The notes: generated by a model not told the origin, from the letters alone. DNA of 44,861 bases from Zetaproteobacteria bacterium CG_4_9_14_3_um_filter_54_145 (GCA_002791575.1 PFXI01000091.1:1-44861); one strand, 5' to 3'; positions 27,001 through 35,453 are shown, counted from the stretch's first letter. Numbers and translations: made by a program.

Positions 27001-28867
27001 CAAAACTGATCAGCAGCAGGTTTTCTCCACCCTCGATATCGGAGAGGCATTTGACCCTGAAGTTGACACCGACGAAGGCGTTGTTGTGTTTGACCTTTGC
27101 CCCCCGGACGCTGACACCGCTCTTCTCTTTCAGTGCCTTGTGGGCGGCACCCCTGACGCGCGTGGCCAGCCCTTCACGCAGCAGCGCAAACAGATCATCG
27201 GTCGTCTCGCCGGTGGGGTAGTGCAAAAAGTCGGATGTTTCACCGAAATGGTAAAGTACTTCATATTTACTGTTTACCAGTAGCGATGCCGGAACGTATT
27301 CGTGCAGCAGAGCGGTTCTGGCAATGTCGGTGATACGCATTATCGATTTTTCGCTACGGTTACCCCTTCCCTGCATATCAATACTCCCGTATCTGACCGG
27401 TCTGGTTGAAAGATTGAATTTTGGTACCCTGAGAATGTTTTTTTTCCTGTACAGGCGCCACTTCTTGGAGATTACTTCAAACAGATCGGATGGTTTTCCC
27501 ACCGATTCCGAACTGCCCAGCATCAGGTAACCATGCGGGTTAAGTGCAAAATGAAACATATCGAGCACCTTGCTCTGGCTAGCGGACTGCAGGTAGATGA
27601 ACAGGTTGCGGCAGCTGACCAGATCCAGTTTCGAGTAGGGGGGATCACTGGTCACATTCTGCTCGGAGAATGTGATACTCTGGCGCAACCATGGCTGCAC
27701 CCGGTAATATTCACCCTCCTTGCTGAAAAACATCTCCAGCCGTTGTGGTGAAATATTGGCAGCGATCTGCTCGGGGTAGAGGCCCTGACGGGCAACAGCC
27801 AGGGCGCGGCTGTCAATGTCGGTGGCAAAAATCTGGTATTCAAGGCTCAGCTTATGCGTGACCATATACTCATGTAGCATCATGGCCATCGAATAGGCCT
27901 CTTCGCCGGTGGAGCAGCCGGGAACCCAGATGCGCAGTGGTTGTTTGCGCGCGGGATCCAGGTCTTTAAAAAACTCTGCAGCAAGCAGCGCCCAGGAATC
28001 GGGGTCACGAAAGAAGCTGGTTACACCGATCAGCATATCCTTGAACAGCGCGATGGTTTCATCCGGCTGCTTACGCAGCAATGCAGCATATGCATCCATG
28101 TCATGCAGCTGCTTCAGGCCAATGCGTCGATTGATGCGCCGCAGCAGGGTACTCTGTTTATAAGGGAAGAAGTTGTAGCCAAGCTGAGTCTGAACAATCG
28201 CCATGATGGTGTTGTAACCCTCATCCGACTGCTCTGAGTCGCTTCTGTCACGATCATTGAACCAAGCTGAGCGGGCATGTGTTAGCAGCGTAGCCCCCAT
28301 TTCAGCTACCGGCAGGATATGATCAACCAGATCTGTGGCAATGGCACTGTTCGGCATGCCGCTAAATTGTGCATCATCCGGGTTTTGTACCATGGTCATG
28401 CCGCCGGCCTGCCTGATTGCCCTGATGCCGATTGTGCCGTCACTGCCGGTGCCGGAGAGGATGATAGCTGCGGCGCGATCAGGCTGGCTTACGGCCAGAG
28501 CATTGAAGAATAGATTTACAGGCAGGTGCAGCCCATGCGGACTGGTGCGGGGATGCAGGCTCAGTGTGCCGTGCGCGATGCCCATATCCCTGTTCGGCGG
28601 AATGATGTAGACATGGTTGGGGCGGATTTTCAAATGATCAGCAGTCTGCATCACCGGCATGGCGGTATAACGGCTGAGCAGCGTTACCATCATATCTTCG
28701 CGCGCAGGATCCAGATGAACAATGACGACAAAAGCCGCGTCTGTATTGACGGGCATATGCCGGAAGAAAGTCTTCAAGGCCTCCAGCCCGCCGGCCGAAG
28801 CCCCCACAGCGATAACCGGTACAATGTTTGCCGGTTGTGGTGGCCCGGATGCAAAGGGGGGCATCAT
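24047..28867 (-). CDS. CheB-CheR-PAS-histidine kinase-receiver fusion protein
   Basis: A 1606-residue signalling protein without membrane segments. In order: a CheB methylesterase domain (about 16-200; GASAGG with catalytic Ser24, IVHLD, GTGSDG); a CheR methyltransferase domain (about 215-490; YNFFPYKQSTLLRRI, WVPGCSTGEEAYS, CRNLFIY); a long coiled coil (about 644-726) of repeating NEEL/EEL heptads; four PAS domains (about 729-840, 845-965, 972-1095, 1102-1220); a histidine kinase core with phospho-accepting His in GIAHDFNN (about 1244) and ATPase boxes ADNGCGIP and GTGLGLAMAF (about 1435); and a C-terminal receiver with Asp in LVMMDVVMPG (about 1538). It lacks the N-terminal receiver of classical CheB. 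Probably co-transcribed with the phosphatase and Ser/Thr kinase upstream. Confidence 0.93.
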   Translation of the reverse strand: MMPPFASGPPQPANIVPVIAVGASAGGLEALKTFFRHMPVNTDAAFVVIVHLDPAREDMMVTLLSRYTAMPVMQTADHLKIRPNHVYIIPPNRDMGIAHGTLSLHPRTSPHGLHLPVNLFFNALAVSQPDRAAAIILSGTGSDGTIGIRAIRQAGGMTMVQNPDDAQFSGMPNSAIATDLVDHILPVAEMGATLLTHARSAWFNDRDRSDSEQSDEGYNTIMAIVQTQLGYNFFPYKQSTLLRRINRRIGLKQLHDMDAYAALLRKQPDETIALFKDMLIGVTSFFRDPDSWALLAAEFFKDLDPARKQPLRIWVPGCSTGEEAYSMAMMLHEYMVTHKLSLEYQIFATDIDSRALAVARQGLYPEQIAANISPQRLEMFFSKEGEYYRVQPWLRQSITFSEQNVTSDPPYSKLDLVSCRNLFIYLQSASQSKVLDMFHFALNPHGYLMLGSSESVGKPSDLFEVISKKWRLYRKKNILRVPKFNLSTRPVRYGSIDMQGRGNRSEKSIMRITDIARTALLHEYVPASLLVNSKYEVLYHFGETSDFLHYPTGETTDDLFALLREGLATRVRGAAHKALKEKSGVSVRGAKVKHNNAFVGVNFRVKCLSDIEGGENLLLISFEHESSDQTAVKTATDLQVEDIPLVKQLESELNSTREELQNTVEELLASNEELKAAHEEAMSANEELQSSNEELETSKEELQSFNEELNTVNSELQEKVISLETANNDISNLIDSTKNASIFLDTDLNIKFFTPSSKRLFNLIASDIGRPLSDIAARFDDPQLADDIQRVMQTEQPSHREVKDLAGNWYNRRILPYRTAEGRILGAVITFDDITVIKHALEEMDHSEQKYRGLFEHMLNGFALHKIVCDEQGKPVDYLFVEVNKAFEQLTGLQGHDIIGRKVTEVLPGIENDSADWITRYGKIALSGKPLRFEQFSQALDKWFSVLAYSPEAGSFATVIEDITDRRQAAALLAESEKHFRDTFEQAAVGIAHVGLDGRWLHINSRLCDMLGYTHDELQARTFQDITHPDDLDSDLKLMQQLLVGSIKTYSMEKRYLRKDGSPLWFNLTASLVLSTDGAPDYFIAVIENINKRKLAEERLRISERTLREAQQTAHIGSWTNDFDGHISWSDELYHIYDVSPEDFTPTTENIIQLVHPDDRPLLQQWFDDCLAEQKPDPIVLRYIRPDGSLRYIKRQGELICDAEGKPSHMTGTAQDITEQKELEEQFQQAQKMEALGTLVGGIAHDFNNILAGITGNIYLAKQQGQMPPDAADRLHTVEGLSFRAANLIQQLLTFARKDKVSMQALPFTPFLKETMKFMRSSIPENITVSQDIPDNPMIIKGDGTQIHQVLMNLINNARDALEGVENPRIDIRLAYLHTDPDFRHAYPHATHDNYAHLSIADNGCGIPEHAIKHLFEPFFTTKEPGKGTGLGLAMAFGAVQTHNGFIDVESTPGKGSVFHIYLPIEEDREITPELAEDGQPEIGHGETILLVDDEPYVIETGKEVLESLGYRVLAARDGKTAVDLFRANCEKIALVMMDVVMPGLSGAKAAEQIRQISPGIKVLFCSGYDKEAALPRDLSSDDTPFLSKPYNVAALSKAIKKQLGS

Positions 28868-28941
28868 ATCAGCGCTTAAGCTTGAGCCGTTGCTGGCATC
28901 GCCGGGTATGCTTGGAAGCAGGCATAAGGGCAGCCGCTGCG

Positions 28942-29745
28942 CTATTTACCCAGCAGACGGGAGAAGAACCCCCGTTTCGGCGCGGCTTTGGCGCTGATCA
29001 GGATCACGGATATATTATCCGGGCCGCCGGCCTCATTGGCCAGGTGAATCAGCTGTTCGGCTGATTTCTCCAGGTTGTTGCGGTGGCGTGTCATGGTTTG
29101 TTGAATCACTTCATCGGCAACCACATCGGTCAGGCCATCCGAGCACATCAGATACATATCACCCGGCAGGACGGTGTCCTCGACAATATCCGGATCCACA
29201 CCCTGTTCGATGCCGAGTGCGCGGGTCACCAGATTCTTGATCGAAGAGTTGCGTGCATCGGCAGCTGTTACCAGTCCGCGGCGCACCTGTTCATGGATCA
29301 GTGAGTGATCTTCGGTGACATGGCTCAGCCTGTTATCGCGCAGGCGGTACATGCGCGAATCACCGACATGGGCGGCTGTGATGCGATCGGCATAGAAGAC
29401 GGCTGCCAGTACGGTTGTGCCCATGCCGGCACACCCCGCATTGGTCTTTGCTTCCTGATAAATGGCATCATTGGAGTGACGTATCGCCTCGCGTACCAGG
29501 ATGGATTCGCCGGTAAAGCCGGTAGCGCTGTCGATGGCGGCTGTGGGTATGGTCAGGATTTGCTGCTGTAGTCTGTCGGTGATGATATCGACAGCCATGG
29601 CGCTGGCTACTTCACCGGCACTGTATCCGCCCATGCCGTCGGCCAGCACGGCAATACCATGTGTCGGCGTTATTTTGACGCAGTCTTCGTTGTGTTTGCG
29701 CCGTTTGCCGACATCGGTGGCTGCATGCATTTCCAGTGATGTCAT
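28942..29745 (-). CDS. PP2C-type Ser/Thr protein phosphatase
   Basis: A 267-residue metal-dependent phosphatase of the PPM/PP2C family, soluble, expected to remove phosphate from Ser/Thr in proteins. RRKHNEDC near the N-terminus, VLADGMGGYSAGEVAS, AHVGDSRMYRL, LMCSDGLTD and GGPDNISVILI are the standard motifs with the metal-binding aspartates. The start overlaps the stop of the CHASE2 kinase gene by 4 nt, so it almost certainly opposes that kinase. A 74-nt gap separates it from the large sensor kinase downstream. Confidence 0.94.
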   Translation of the reverse strand: MTSLEMHAATDVGKRRKHNEDCVKITPTHGIAVLADGMGGYSAGEVASAMAVDIITDRLQQQILTIPTAAIDSATGFTGESILVREAIRHSNDAIYQEAKTNAGCAGMGTTVLAAVFYADRITAAHVGDSRMYRLRDNRLSHVTEDHSLIHEQVRRGLVTAADARNSSIKNLVTRALGIEQGVDPDIVEDTVLPGDMYLMCSDGLTDVVADEVIQQTMTRHRNNLEKSAEQLIHLANEAGGPDNISVILISAKAAPKRGFFSRLLGK

Positions 29746-32144
29746 GATTGGACTCCCGATCTGTTGATCTGCCGCAGGCAGCGGCTTATTTCTTCCAGTA
29801 CATCGCCAGCGGAATCGAAACGTTGCCGGGCTCTTTTGGCCAGCAGGCGGTCGATAAGCGCGACGACACAGTCAGGCACGTCCGGGTTATGTTCCTGGAC
29901 AGCGACATGCGGCTCTTTGGCAATCTTGAGCATTAGCTTGGAGATGGACTCAGCCCGGAAGGGGCGCACGCCGGAGACCAGTTCATAGAGCATGACCCCG
30001 AGTGAGAATAGATCGGAGCGGCCATCCAGCTCCTTGCCGGAAAGCTGCTCCGGTGACATGTAAGACGGGGTGCCGAGCACGACGCCGGCCTTGGTTTTAC
30101 TCGATTCGGCGATATGGGCAATACCGAAATCGGTTACTTTTACCGACTTGTTTTTCAGGATCATGATATTGGCCGGTTTGATGTCGCGGTGAATAACGCC
30201 GTGCGTGTGTGCGTACTGCAGCGCTTCGGCCACTTTGGCGACAATTTTCAGTGTGGTAACCAGCGGCAGCAGTTTATCTTTTTTGGTGTATGGAACCAGA
30301 TCAATACCATCGAGAAACTCCATGGCGATATAGGCCAGATCATGTTCATCACCGGCATCGAAGATGGTGACGATATTGGGGTGATTGAGCATGCCGGCAA
30401 TTTCGGCCTCATGGAAGAAGCGGGCCTTGACCTCTTCGAGTTCGCTGGCTTCAAACTCTTCCGACAGGGCCATGGTCTTGATGGCCACCTGGCGGTTGAT
30501 TTTCGGGTCACGACCGAGAAATACAGTGCCCATTGCCCCCTTGCCCAGCTCGCTCAGTATTTCATAGCGCCCCAGTGTCGCCTTGTTATCACCGGTAAGC
30601 AGCAGCGAGGAGAGGCCGCTGTTTTTATCGCTGCCGGCGAGGGTGTCACTGGCATTTGAGGCAGAGAGCATTCTGTTTTGAATATCTTTGTAGTCCGCCT
30701 GATATGCACCGATATACTCATAGATGCTGATTGCCTTGCTGAACTGACGTTTGCGCTCAAAGGAGAGCGCCAGATCGTACATCAACGAGGCGATCTCCTC
30801 ATTCATCGGACAGGCCATGAATTTCTCGCATGCCTGATCCAGCATGCCCTGGTTCTGGAATGAAAAAGCCAGCATTTTATTGGTCTCATCCATACTGGAG
30901 GCGTTGCTGCGGCGGTGCTGATGGTGCGACAGATAATAGTGCTTCAGCGCCAGCCCGGCGTGTCCCGTCAACAGCAGCAGCACAGCTGCCATGGCCTGTA
31001 GCCGCAGGGCATAGTTGCTCAGCAGCAGTGTGTCGCCACCGACCAGCAGCACCAGCAGCAGCAGCGATGCCATGGCGCCAATCAATATCGGCATGCGCGG
31101 CAGCAGCAGAACAAGGTAGAGACCGATCAACAGCAGCAGCCCGGTTTCGGCCATGGTACTCCAGACCGGGCGGCTGACAGACTCCTCCTTCAGGATGCTT
31201 TGCAGTACATGGGCACTGAATTCAACCGTACTCATCTGATCGGATAGCGGTGTGGCGAAGGTGCTGGCCTGCCCCTTGTCCGCGGTGCCGATCAGCACAA
31301 TTTTGTCACTGAACAGCTCATCCGGTAGTGAGCCGGCGCGCACTGCGGAAAATGCATAGGTCGTGTAGCCCTGCTCATGAAAGGCAGGGAACAGCTGGAC
31401 CCGGTCATTCACCGGGATGTTGATCGGTCCCAGTTCAATGGAGCGTCCGATATTGATGCGGATGTCATTCATGGCGATATGCAGTGCTCCGGCAGCCAGA
31501 GCCAGTGACATGGATGGAAAGAACTGACCGGAATAGAGCATGGCCAGCGGTTCAGAGCGCACGATATTGTCATCATCGGGCAGCATGTTCAGGTGTCCCA
31601 GGCCGGCAGCAGCACGGGTGAGTGCTGCATAGGGCGTGCGCAGAGAGGAGCCGACTACCGGATTGCCGGGGCCATCGCTGTCATTGATGTGCCCGATAGC
31701 CGTACGACGAATATCCTCGGGTATATCACTATTGAGGTGGGTGCTGTTTGTGTCGGTGAGAAAATAGACAGGTACCAGAGTATTGCCTGATGCGCGTACG
31801 GCAGCGGGCAAGCTGGCCGCGCTATCTGCATCTGCACTGCTGCCCGGCTGGCCATAGAAGATATCCAGAGCAATCAGGCGGGCGCCTGCAGCAGAGAGAC
31901 GGGCAATTGTTTCGGCGACAGCTGCCTGTGGATTGTCACCCATCTCGTTGATGGATTTCCTGTTCAGATTGACGATGACGATATTATCATCTGCCGGTTG
32001 TGTGTTGATGCGTGTGTTTAGATCGTAGAAATAGTGCTCCAGGTGTTGTACCGGTTCCAGAGCGTAGCTGTGAAGCAGCAGGAAAAGAAGTGTGATACCG
32101 GTACCGAAAAACCAGTCCGATTTCCAGAATGCGCCACCAGCCAC
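29742..32144 (-). CDS. CHASE2-domain Ser/Thr protein kinase
   Basis: An 800-residue membrane receptor kinase. A membrane segment near 11-28 is followed by a CHASE2 extracytoplasmic sensor domain (about 35-320; IVIVNLNRKSINEMG, FSDKIVLIGTADKG). Two or three further membrane segments (about 326-400) come next, then a helical linker with TPR-like sequence (about 430-500) and a Hanks-type kinase domain (about 526-790). Kinase motifs are the glycine loop LGKGAMGTVFLG, VAIK, HRDIKPANI, DFG and SPEQ. The GTG start follows GGGAGGG at 5-nt spacing. The CHASE2 ligand is unknown. The phosphatase follows with a 4-nt overlap. Confidence 0.94.
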   Translation of the reverse strand: MAGGAFWKSDWFFGTGITLLFLLLHSYALEPVQHLEHYFYDLNTRINTQPADDNIVIVNLNRKSINEMGDNPQAAVAETIARLSAAGARLIALDIFYGQPGSSADADSAASLPAAVRASGNTLVPVYFLTDTNSTHLNSDIPEDIRRTAIGHINDSDGPGNPVVGSSLRTPYAALTRAAAGLGHLNMLPDDDNIVRSEPLAMLYSGQFFPSMSLALAAGALHIAMNDIRINIGRSIELGPINIPVNDRVQLFPAFHEQGYTTYAFSAVRAGSLPDELFSDKIVLIGTADKGQASTFATPLSDQMSTVEFSAHVLQSILKEESVSRPVWSTMAETGLLLLIGLYLVLLLPRMPILIGAMASLLLLVLLVGGDTLLLSNYALRLQAMAAVLLLLTGHAGLALKHYYLSHHQHRRSNASSMDETNKMLAFSFQNQGMLDQACEKFMACPMNEEIASLMYDLALSFERKRQFSKAISIYEYIGAYQADYKDIQNRMLSASNASDTLAGSDKNSGLSSLLLTGDNKATLGRYEILSELGKGAMGTVFLGRDPKINRQVAIKTMALSEEFEASELEEVKARFFHEAEIAGMLNHPNIVTIFDAGDEHDLAYIAMEFLDGIDLVPYTKKDKLLPLVTTLKIVAKVAEALQYAHTHGVIHRDIKPANIMILKNKSVKVTDFGIAHIAESSKTKAGVVLGTPSYMSPEQLSGKELDGRSDLFSLGVMLYELVSGVRPFRAESISKLMLKIAKEPHVAVQEHNPDVPDCVVALIDRLLAKRARQRFDSAGDVLEEISRCLRQINRSGVQS

Positions 32145-32361
32145 TATACCCTCCCAGGGATTGTTTCGAACGTGTTTGATACTATATGGTTATAAGGATC
32201 TATGGAATAAACCGGTGCCTGTAACATAAGTCCATATTTTTACCAGTCAGGCATAGTGGCAATTCTGTCCGCTGAGTGCAATAGTTCGGCATCCTGAGCG
32301 ACTTGTTTAGCCTGATTCCGGACAGCACTGTTACTCTTTTTCATGGTGAGTGAACTGACTG
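32145..32361. other. gap between the Ser/Thr kinase and tRNA-Asn
   Basis: No coding frame. It must hold the minus-strand promoter for the kinase operon (A/T-rich near 32165-32205) and, at 32318-32332, a 15-nt block that also occurs at 83-97 with one mismatch. Nothing else was recognised. Confidence 0.5.
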
Positions 32362-32390
32362 TTGACAGTCTGCAGGTCCGTCCTTACGGT
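32362..32390 (+). promoter_or_regulatory. sigma-70 promoter of tRNA-Asn
   Basis: A consensus -35 TTGACA (32362-32367), a 17-nt spacer and TACGGT (32385-32390) precede the tRNA by 15 nt. A G/C-rich segment follows the -10, as usual for stable-RNA promoters. Confidence 0.65.
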
Positions 32391-32404
32391 TCGCGCCACT
32401 TCAT

Positions 32405-32480
32405 TCCCCGGTAGCTCAGTTGGTAGAGCAGGTGACTGTTAATCACCTTGTCGCTGGTTCGAGTCCGGCCCGGGGAGCCA
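32405..32480 (+). tRNA. tRNA-Asn (anticodon GTT)
   Basis: A complete 76-nt cloverleaf. The acceptor is TCCCCGG/CCGGGGA with discriminator G, the D-arm GTAGCTCAGTTGGTAGAGC, the anticodon loop CTGTTAA with anticodon GTT, the T-arm GCTGGTTCGAGTCCGGC, and CCA is encoded. The T1-A72 pair and G73 are typical for bacterial tRNA-Asn. Confidence 0.97.
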
Positions 32481-32485
32481 TATCG

Positions 32486-32512
32486 AAAAGGCCTGCTATG
32501 CAGGCCTTTTTT
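32486..32512 (+). terminator. intrinsic terminator of tRNA-Asn
   Basis: AAAAGGCCTGC and GCAGGCCTTTT form an 11-bp stem with a 3-nt loop, followed by further T residues, 5 nt after the tRNA CCA. Confidence 0.9.
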
Positions 32513-32600
32513 CGTTTCTCTTGTGCATCTGTTCTCCATACCTGCATCGCTGTTATCACTTAGCTGCATTGCACAGAATTTATCGCTAGTCTGCCGCGCT

Positions 32601-33803
32601 ATGGCAAAAATACTGTTTCATTTCGGCGAACTCTCTCTCAAGGGGAAAAACCGCCACACCTTCGAAAATCGCATGGCGCGCAATATCAAGCGTGTACTGG
32701 GCGATCAACTCAAGCATAACGGCTTCTATCGTGAGCACGGCCGCATGCTGGCCGATGTGCATGAGATCTCGGATGAGTTGCTCAATCTGTTAACGTTGAC
32801 GCCGGGTATCCGCAATCTGTCGCTGGTGCATGAGTGTGAGCTGGATCTGGAAGTTATGCAGCGCACGGCTGCCGAAGCCGTGGTGGCAGCTTACGGTGAG
32901 AATATTGCAGGGCGTCCGTTCAGGGTCAGTTGTAAACGCAGTAACAAGCGTTTTACCATGACCACGCCGGAGATGAACTTCGAGATAGGCGGTTATCTGA
33001 AAAACCATCTGAATCTCAATGTTAATCTGGATGCCGCTGAAATTGATGTGCGCGTTGAAGTCGGCGCCAATGCCGCCTATATCTATACACGCAAGATTAC
33101 CGGCATCGGTGGCCTGCCGATCGGTTCATCCGGTCGCGGTGTGGTGCTCTTCTCCGGTGGCATTGATTCGCCTGTGGCGGCCTATAGCATGATGAAGCGC
33201 GGCATGGAGGTGGTGCTGGTTCATCTGTATAACAGCACGATCAATCGTGATTTTGCCAAGATCAAGGATCTGGCCCGTCAGCTGTCGTTCTATCAGGGGC
33301 GACTCACACTGCATATGATTGATCTGGAAGAGTTCCAGCGCCATGCGATTGCCAAGGTGGCTGCCGAGTATCGGATGATTATCTACAAGCGTCAGATGAT
33401 TCGCAGTGCCGCGATCATTGCCAAAGATACGGATTCACAGGCACTGGTGACCGGTGATTCACTCGGCCAGGTGGCCAGCCAGACGCTGGCTAATATCCAT
33501 GCTATCTATGATGCCAGCGATCTGCCACTGCTGTCGCCGCTGATTGCCTGGGACAAGGAAGAGATTATTGCGCTGGCAAAACGCATCGGCACCTATGAAA
33601 TCTCTATCGAAGAGTATTGCGATATATGCTCCTTCCTGATTGCCAAGCATCCGGTTACCCATGGCAAGCGGGCCGAGGTGGCGGAGCTGGAAGCGGATCT
33701 GCCGCTCACCGGTCTGGAGTGCCATATGCAGACTGTACGCTTTAACGGCGGTAAAGAGATTGTGCGCAAGGCCGAAAGCTCTCCGCCGCTACAAACCGCC
33801 TAG
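32601..33803 (+). CDS. thiI: tRNA 4-thiouridine synthase ThiI
   Basis: Activates U8 of tRNA with ATP and inserts sulfur to give 4-thiouridine; in some bacteria also used in thiamine synthesis. The 400 residues contain a ferredoxin-like and THUMP region (about 1-165) and a PP-loop ATPase domain with LFSGGIDSPVAAYSMMKRG (about 180). A cysteine pair appears in EEYCDICSFLIAKHP. It lacks the C-terminal rhodanese domain of E. coli ThiI, so sulfur must come by another route. The ATG at 32601 is chosen because the longer frame runs through the tRNA-Asn gene and its terminator. Confidence 0.93.
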   Translation: MAKILFHFGELSLKGKNRHTFENRMARNIKRVLGDQLKHNGFYREHGRMLADVHEISDELLNLLTLTPGIRNLSLVHECELDLEVMQRTAAEAVVAAYGENIAGRPFRVSCKRSNKRFTMTTPEMNFEIGGYLKNHLNLNVNLDAAEIDVRVEVGANAAYIYTRKITGIGGLPIGSSGRGVVLFSGGIDSPVAAYSMMKRGMEVVLVHLYNSTINRDFAKIKDLARQLSFYQGRLTLHMIDLEEFQRHAIAKVAAEYRMIIYKRQMIRSAAIIAKDTDSQALVTGDSLGQVASQTLANIHAIYDASDLPLLSPLIAWDKEEIIALAKRIGTYEISIEEYCDICSFLIAKHPVTHGKRAEVAELEADLPLTGLECHMQTVRFNGGKEIVRKAESSPPLQTA

Positions 33804-33818
33804 CCAGGCGGGCTGTTG

Positions 33819-34553
33819 TTATGATGCCAGAAACTGATGGTAGTCAGCCGTCAGTGCATCGACTGCCAGCTTGCAGAACCGCTCACCGGCATCAATGCTG
33901 GCCAGTTGCGGACTAGAGCCCATGCGCCCGTCAGGGAACTGGCGTCTGAAGTCGGCAGCGTCATAGATATCACCGGTCGGTGCAACGACTGGAGCGATGG
34001 CGACATCTTTAACGGCCTCCGGATGGGCAAAATAGCTCAGCGATACTTCACTGACCGTGGCATGATACCCCTCTGCATCGCCATATAATTCCCGTGCAAG
34101 GCTCGTAATGGCATCATTGCGCCACCAGTTGGCCAGCTTGCAGCGCAGCGGGTGCGAAGCATTGCCCTGAATCGCGGCATAAATTTCCGAGAATGCGGCA
34201 GTGACCGGGGCGATGTTGCCACCATGGCCATTGACGAAGTAAAAGTGGGTGAAGCCGTGCCGGTGCAGGGATGACACGACATCAATGACCACCTGTATCA
34301 ATGTCGCCGGACGCAGGGTAACTGTGCCGGGGAATGCCATATGATGCTGCGACATGCCATAGGCGATGGCTGGTGCGATGAGAATCCGCTCCCGCCCGGA
34401 GATGTCGCCCGCAATGCGCACAGGGCAGATGGTGTCGGTGCCGATCAGGCCGTTCGGCCCATGCTGCTCGGTTGAGCCGATCGGGATGATGATGCCTGTC
34501 GACTGCTTCAGATAGTGCTCAATCTCCTGCCATGTGCTCAGTGCCAGTTGCAT
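33819..34553 (-). CDS. creatininase-family amidohydrolase
   Basis: A 244-residue metal-dependent amidohydrolase of the creatininase fold. Metal ligands are visible in IPIGSTEQHGPNGLIGTD (about residues 23-40) and in FVNGHGGN (about 106-113). The family includes creatininase, the mycofactocin protease MftE and ArfB-type FAPy deformylases, so the substrate cannot be assigned from sequence alone. No pathway genes for any of these are beside it. It is convergent with thiI, with only 15 nt between the stops. Confidence 0.85.
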   Translation of the reverse strand: MQLALSTWQEIEHYLKQSTGIIIPIGSTEQHGPNGLIGTDTICPVRIAGDISGRERILIAPAIAYGMSQHHMAFPGTVTLRPATLIQVVIDVVSSLHRHGFTHFYFVNGHGGNIAPVTAAFSEIYAAIQGNASHPLRCKLANWWRNDAITSLARELYGDAEGYHATVSEVSLSYFAHPEAVKDVAIAPVVAPTGDIYDAADFRRQFPDGRMGSSPQLASIDAGERFCKLAVDALTADYHQFLAS

Positions 34554-34712
34554 ACCTTTCTCCTGTGTAACCGGGGGTCAGTGACTTGCCGTATCGTTAC
34601 ATAAACCACGCAACGCAGCCATATCGGATGCGCATGATGGCGATAGATTGATGTTACCATACCGCTATCTGCTACAGTTGCCTGCGAGAACAGGTTAAAA
34701 TGGGGCATCTTT

Positions 34713-35213
34713 ATGACAAATAACGATATATTGCGCCGAATGCGCTATGCCTTCAATTTTGATGACACGAAGATGGTTGCCCTGTTTGCTCTTGCTGATC
34801 ACAAGGTCACGCGCTGCCAGATCAGTGACTGGCTGAAAAAAGAGGATGATCCGGCATTTCAGGCATGTAGTGACAGGGAGCTGGCGCTTTTCCTCAATGG
34901 TCTGATTGATGACAGGCGCGGTAAAAAAGAGGGGCCGCAACCAGAGCCTGAGCAGCGATTGAATAATAATATTATTCTCAGAAAGCTGAGAATCGCGCTG
35001 AACCTGAATGACGAAGCCATGCTGGCCATCCTGATGCTTGCCGGCGTACGCCTGAGCAAACACGAATTAAGCGCATTTTTTCGTAAGCCCGATCACAAGC
35101 ATTACCGCGACTGCAGGGATCAGATCCTGCGTAATTTCCTCGCTGGGGTGCAGCTGGAATACAGGCCGGGTAAGTTGCCTGAAAAAGCATCGAAAGCCGC
35201 ATTTAAATGGTGA
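34713..35213 (+). CDS. DUF1456 (YehS-like) protein
   Basis: A 166-residue soluble protein made of two related halves. Each begins N-N-x-I-L-R-x-[ML]-R-x-A-[FL]-N (residues about 3-15 and 88-100) and continues with a conserved helical unit, the YehS/DUF1456 pattern. The role is unknown; a small helical, possibly nucleic-acid-binding, protein is a guess only. A separate promoter is expected, as the neighbouring creatininase gene is divergent. Confidence 0.8.
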   Translation: MTNNDILRRMRYAFNFDDTKMVALFALADHKVTRCQISDWLKKEDDPAFQACSDRELALFLNGLIDDRRGKKEGPQPEPEQRLNNNIILRKLRIALNLNDEAMLAILMLAGVRLSKHELSAFFRKPDHKHYRDCRDQILRNFLAGVQLEYRPGKLPEKASKAAFKW

Positions 35214-35277
35214 GTCGTTTACTCACGTAACCGGTTCAGTGGTTTCATAGCCTCGAAACGCAGCATATTGAAGCAAA

Positions 35278-35315
35278 AAGAGCGTCTTCCATCCCGGCCT
35301 CAGGTATTCGCTCTT
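35278..35315. repeat. 7-bp inverted repeat downstream of the DUF1456 gene
   Basis: AAGAGCG (35278-35284) and CGCTCTT (35309-35315) enclose a 24-nt loop. Read on the minus strand the stem ends in a T-run; on the plus strand it is a poor terminator. Its role is unclear. Confidence 0.3.
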
Positions 35316-35354
35316 CCTGTACGTACATCCCTGAGATAAATATGCGCAAGGGGG

Positions 35355-35381
35355 GTTGAAATGTATTCAGCAGGCCCCCAC
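35355..35381 (+). promoter_or_regulatory. sigma-32-like heat-shock promoter of groESL
   Basis: GTTGAAA and CCCCAC are separated by 14 nt, close to the sigma-32 consensus CTTGAAA-N13/14-CCCCATNT. It lies about 75-100 nt upstream of groES. No CIRCE (HrcA) inverted repeat was seen in the leader, so heat control by sigma-32 is likely. Confidence 0.6.
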
Positions 35382-35388
35382 AAAGGGC

Positions 35389-35417
35389 TTGAATCGGTTC
35401 CATCCGGTTCCTATATA
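35389..35417 (+). promoter_or_regulatory. sigma-70 promoter of groESL
   Basis: TTGAAT and TATATA are exactly 17 nt apart, giving a start about 30 nt before the groES ATG. It would supply basal expression next to the heat-shock promoter. Confidence 0.6.
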
Positions 35418-35453
35418 GCAGTTTTCAACAACATAACGAAAGGAGAAACATCG

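Noticed and set aside
32448-32600. N-terminal extension of ThiI
   Set aside because: It passes through tRNA-Asn and its terminator; the family sequence starts at 32601.
35361-35453. N-terminal extension of GroES
   Set aside because: It lies on the promoter elements, and AAAGGAG marks the ATG at 35454.
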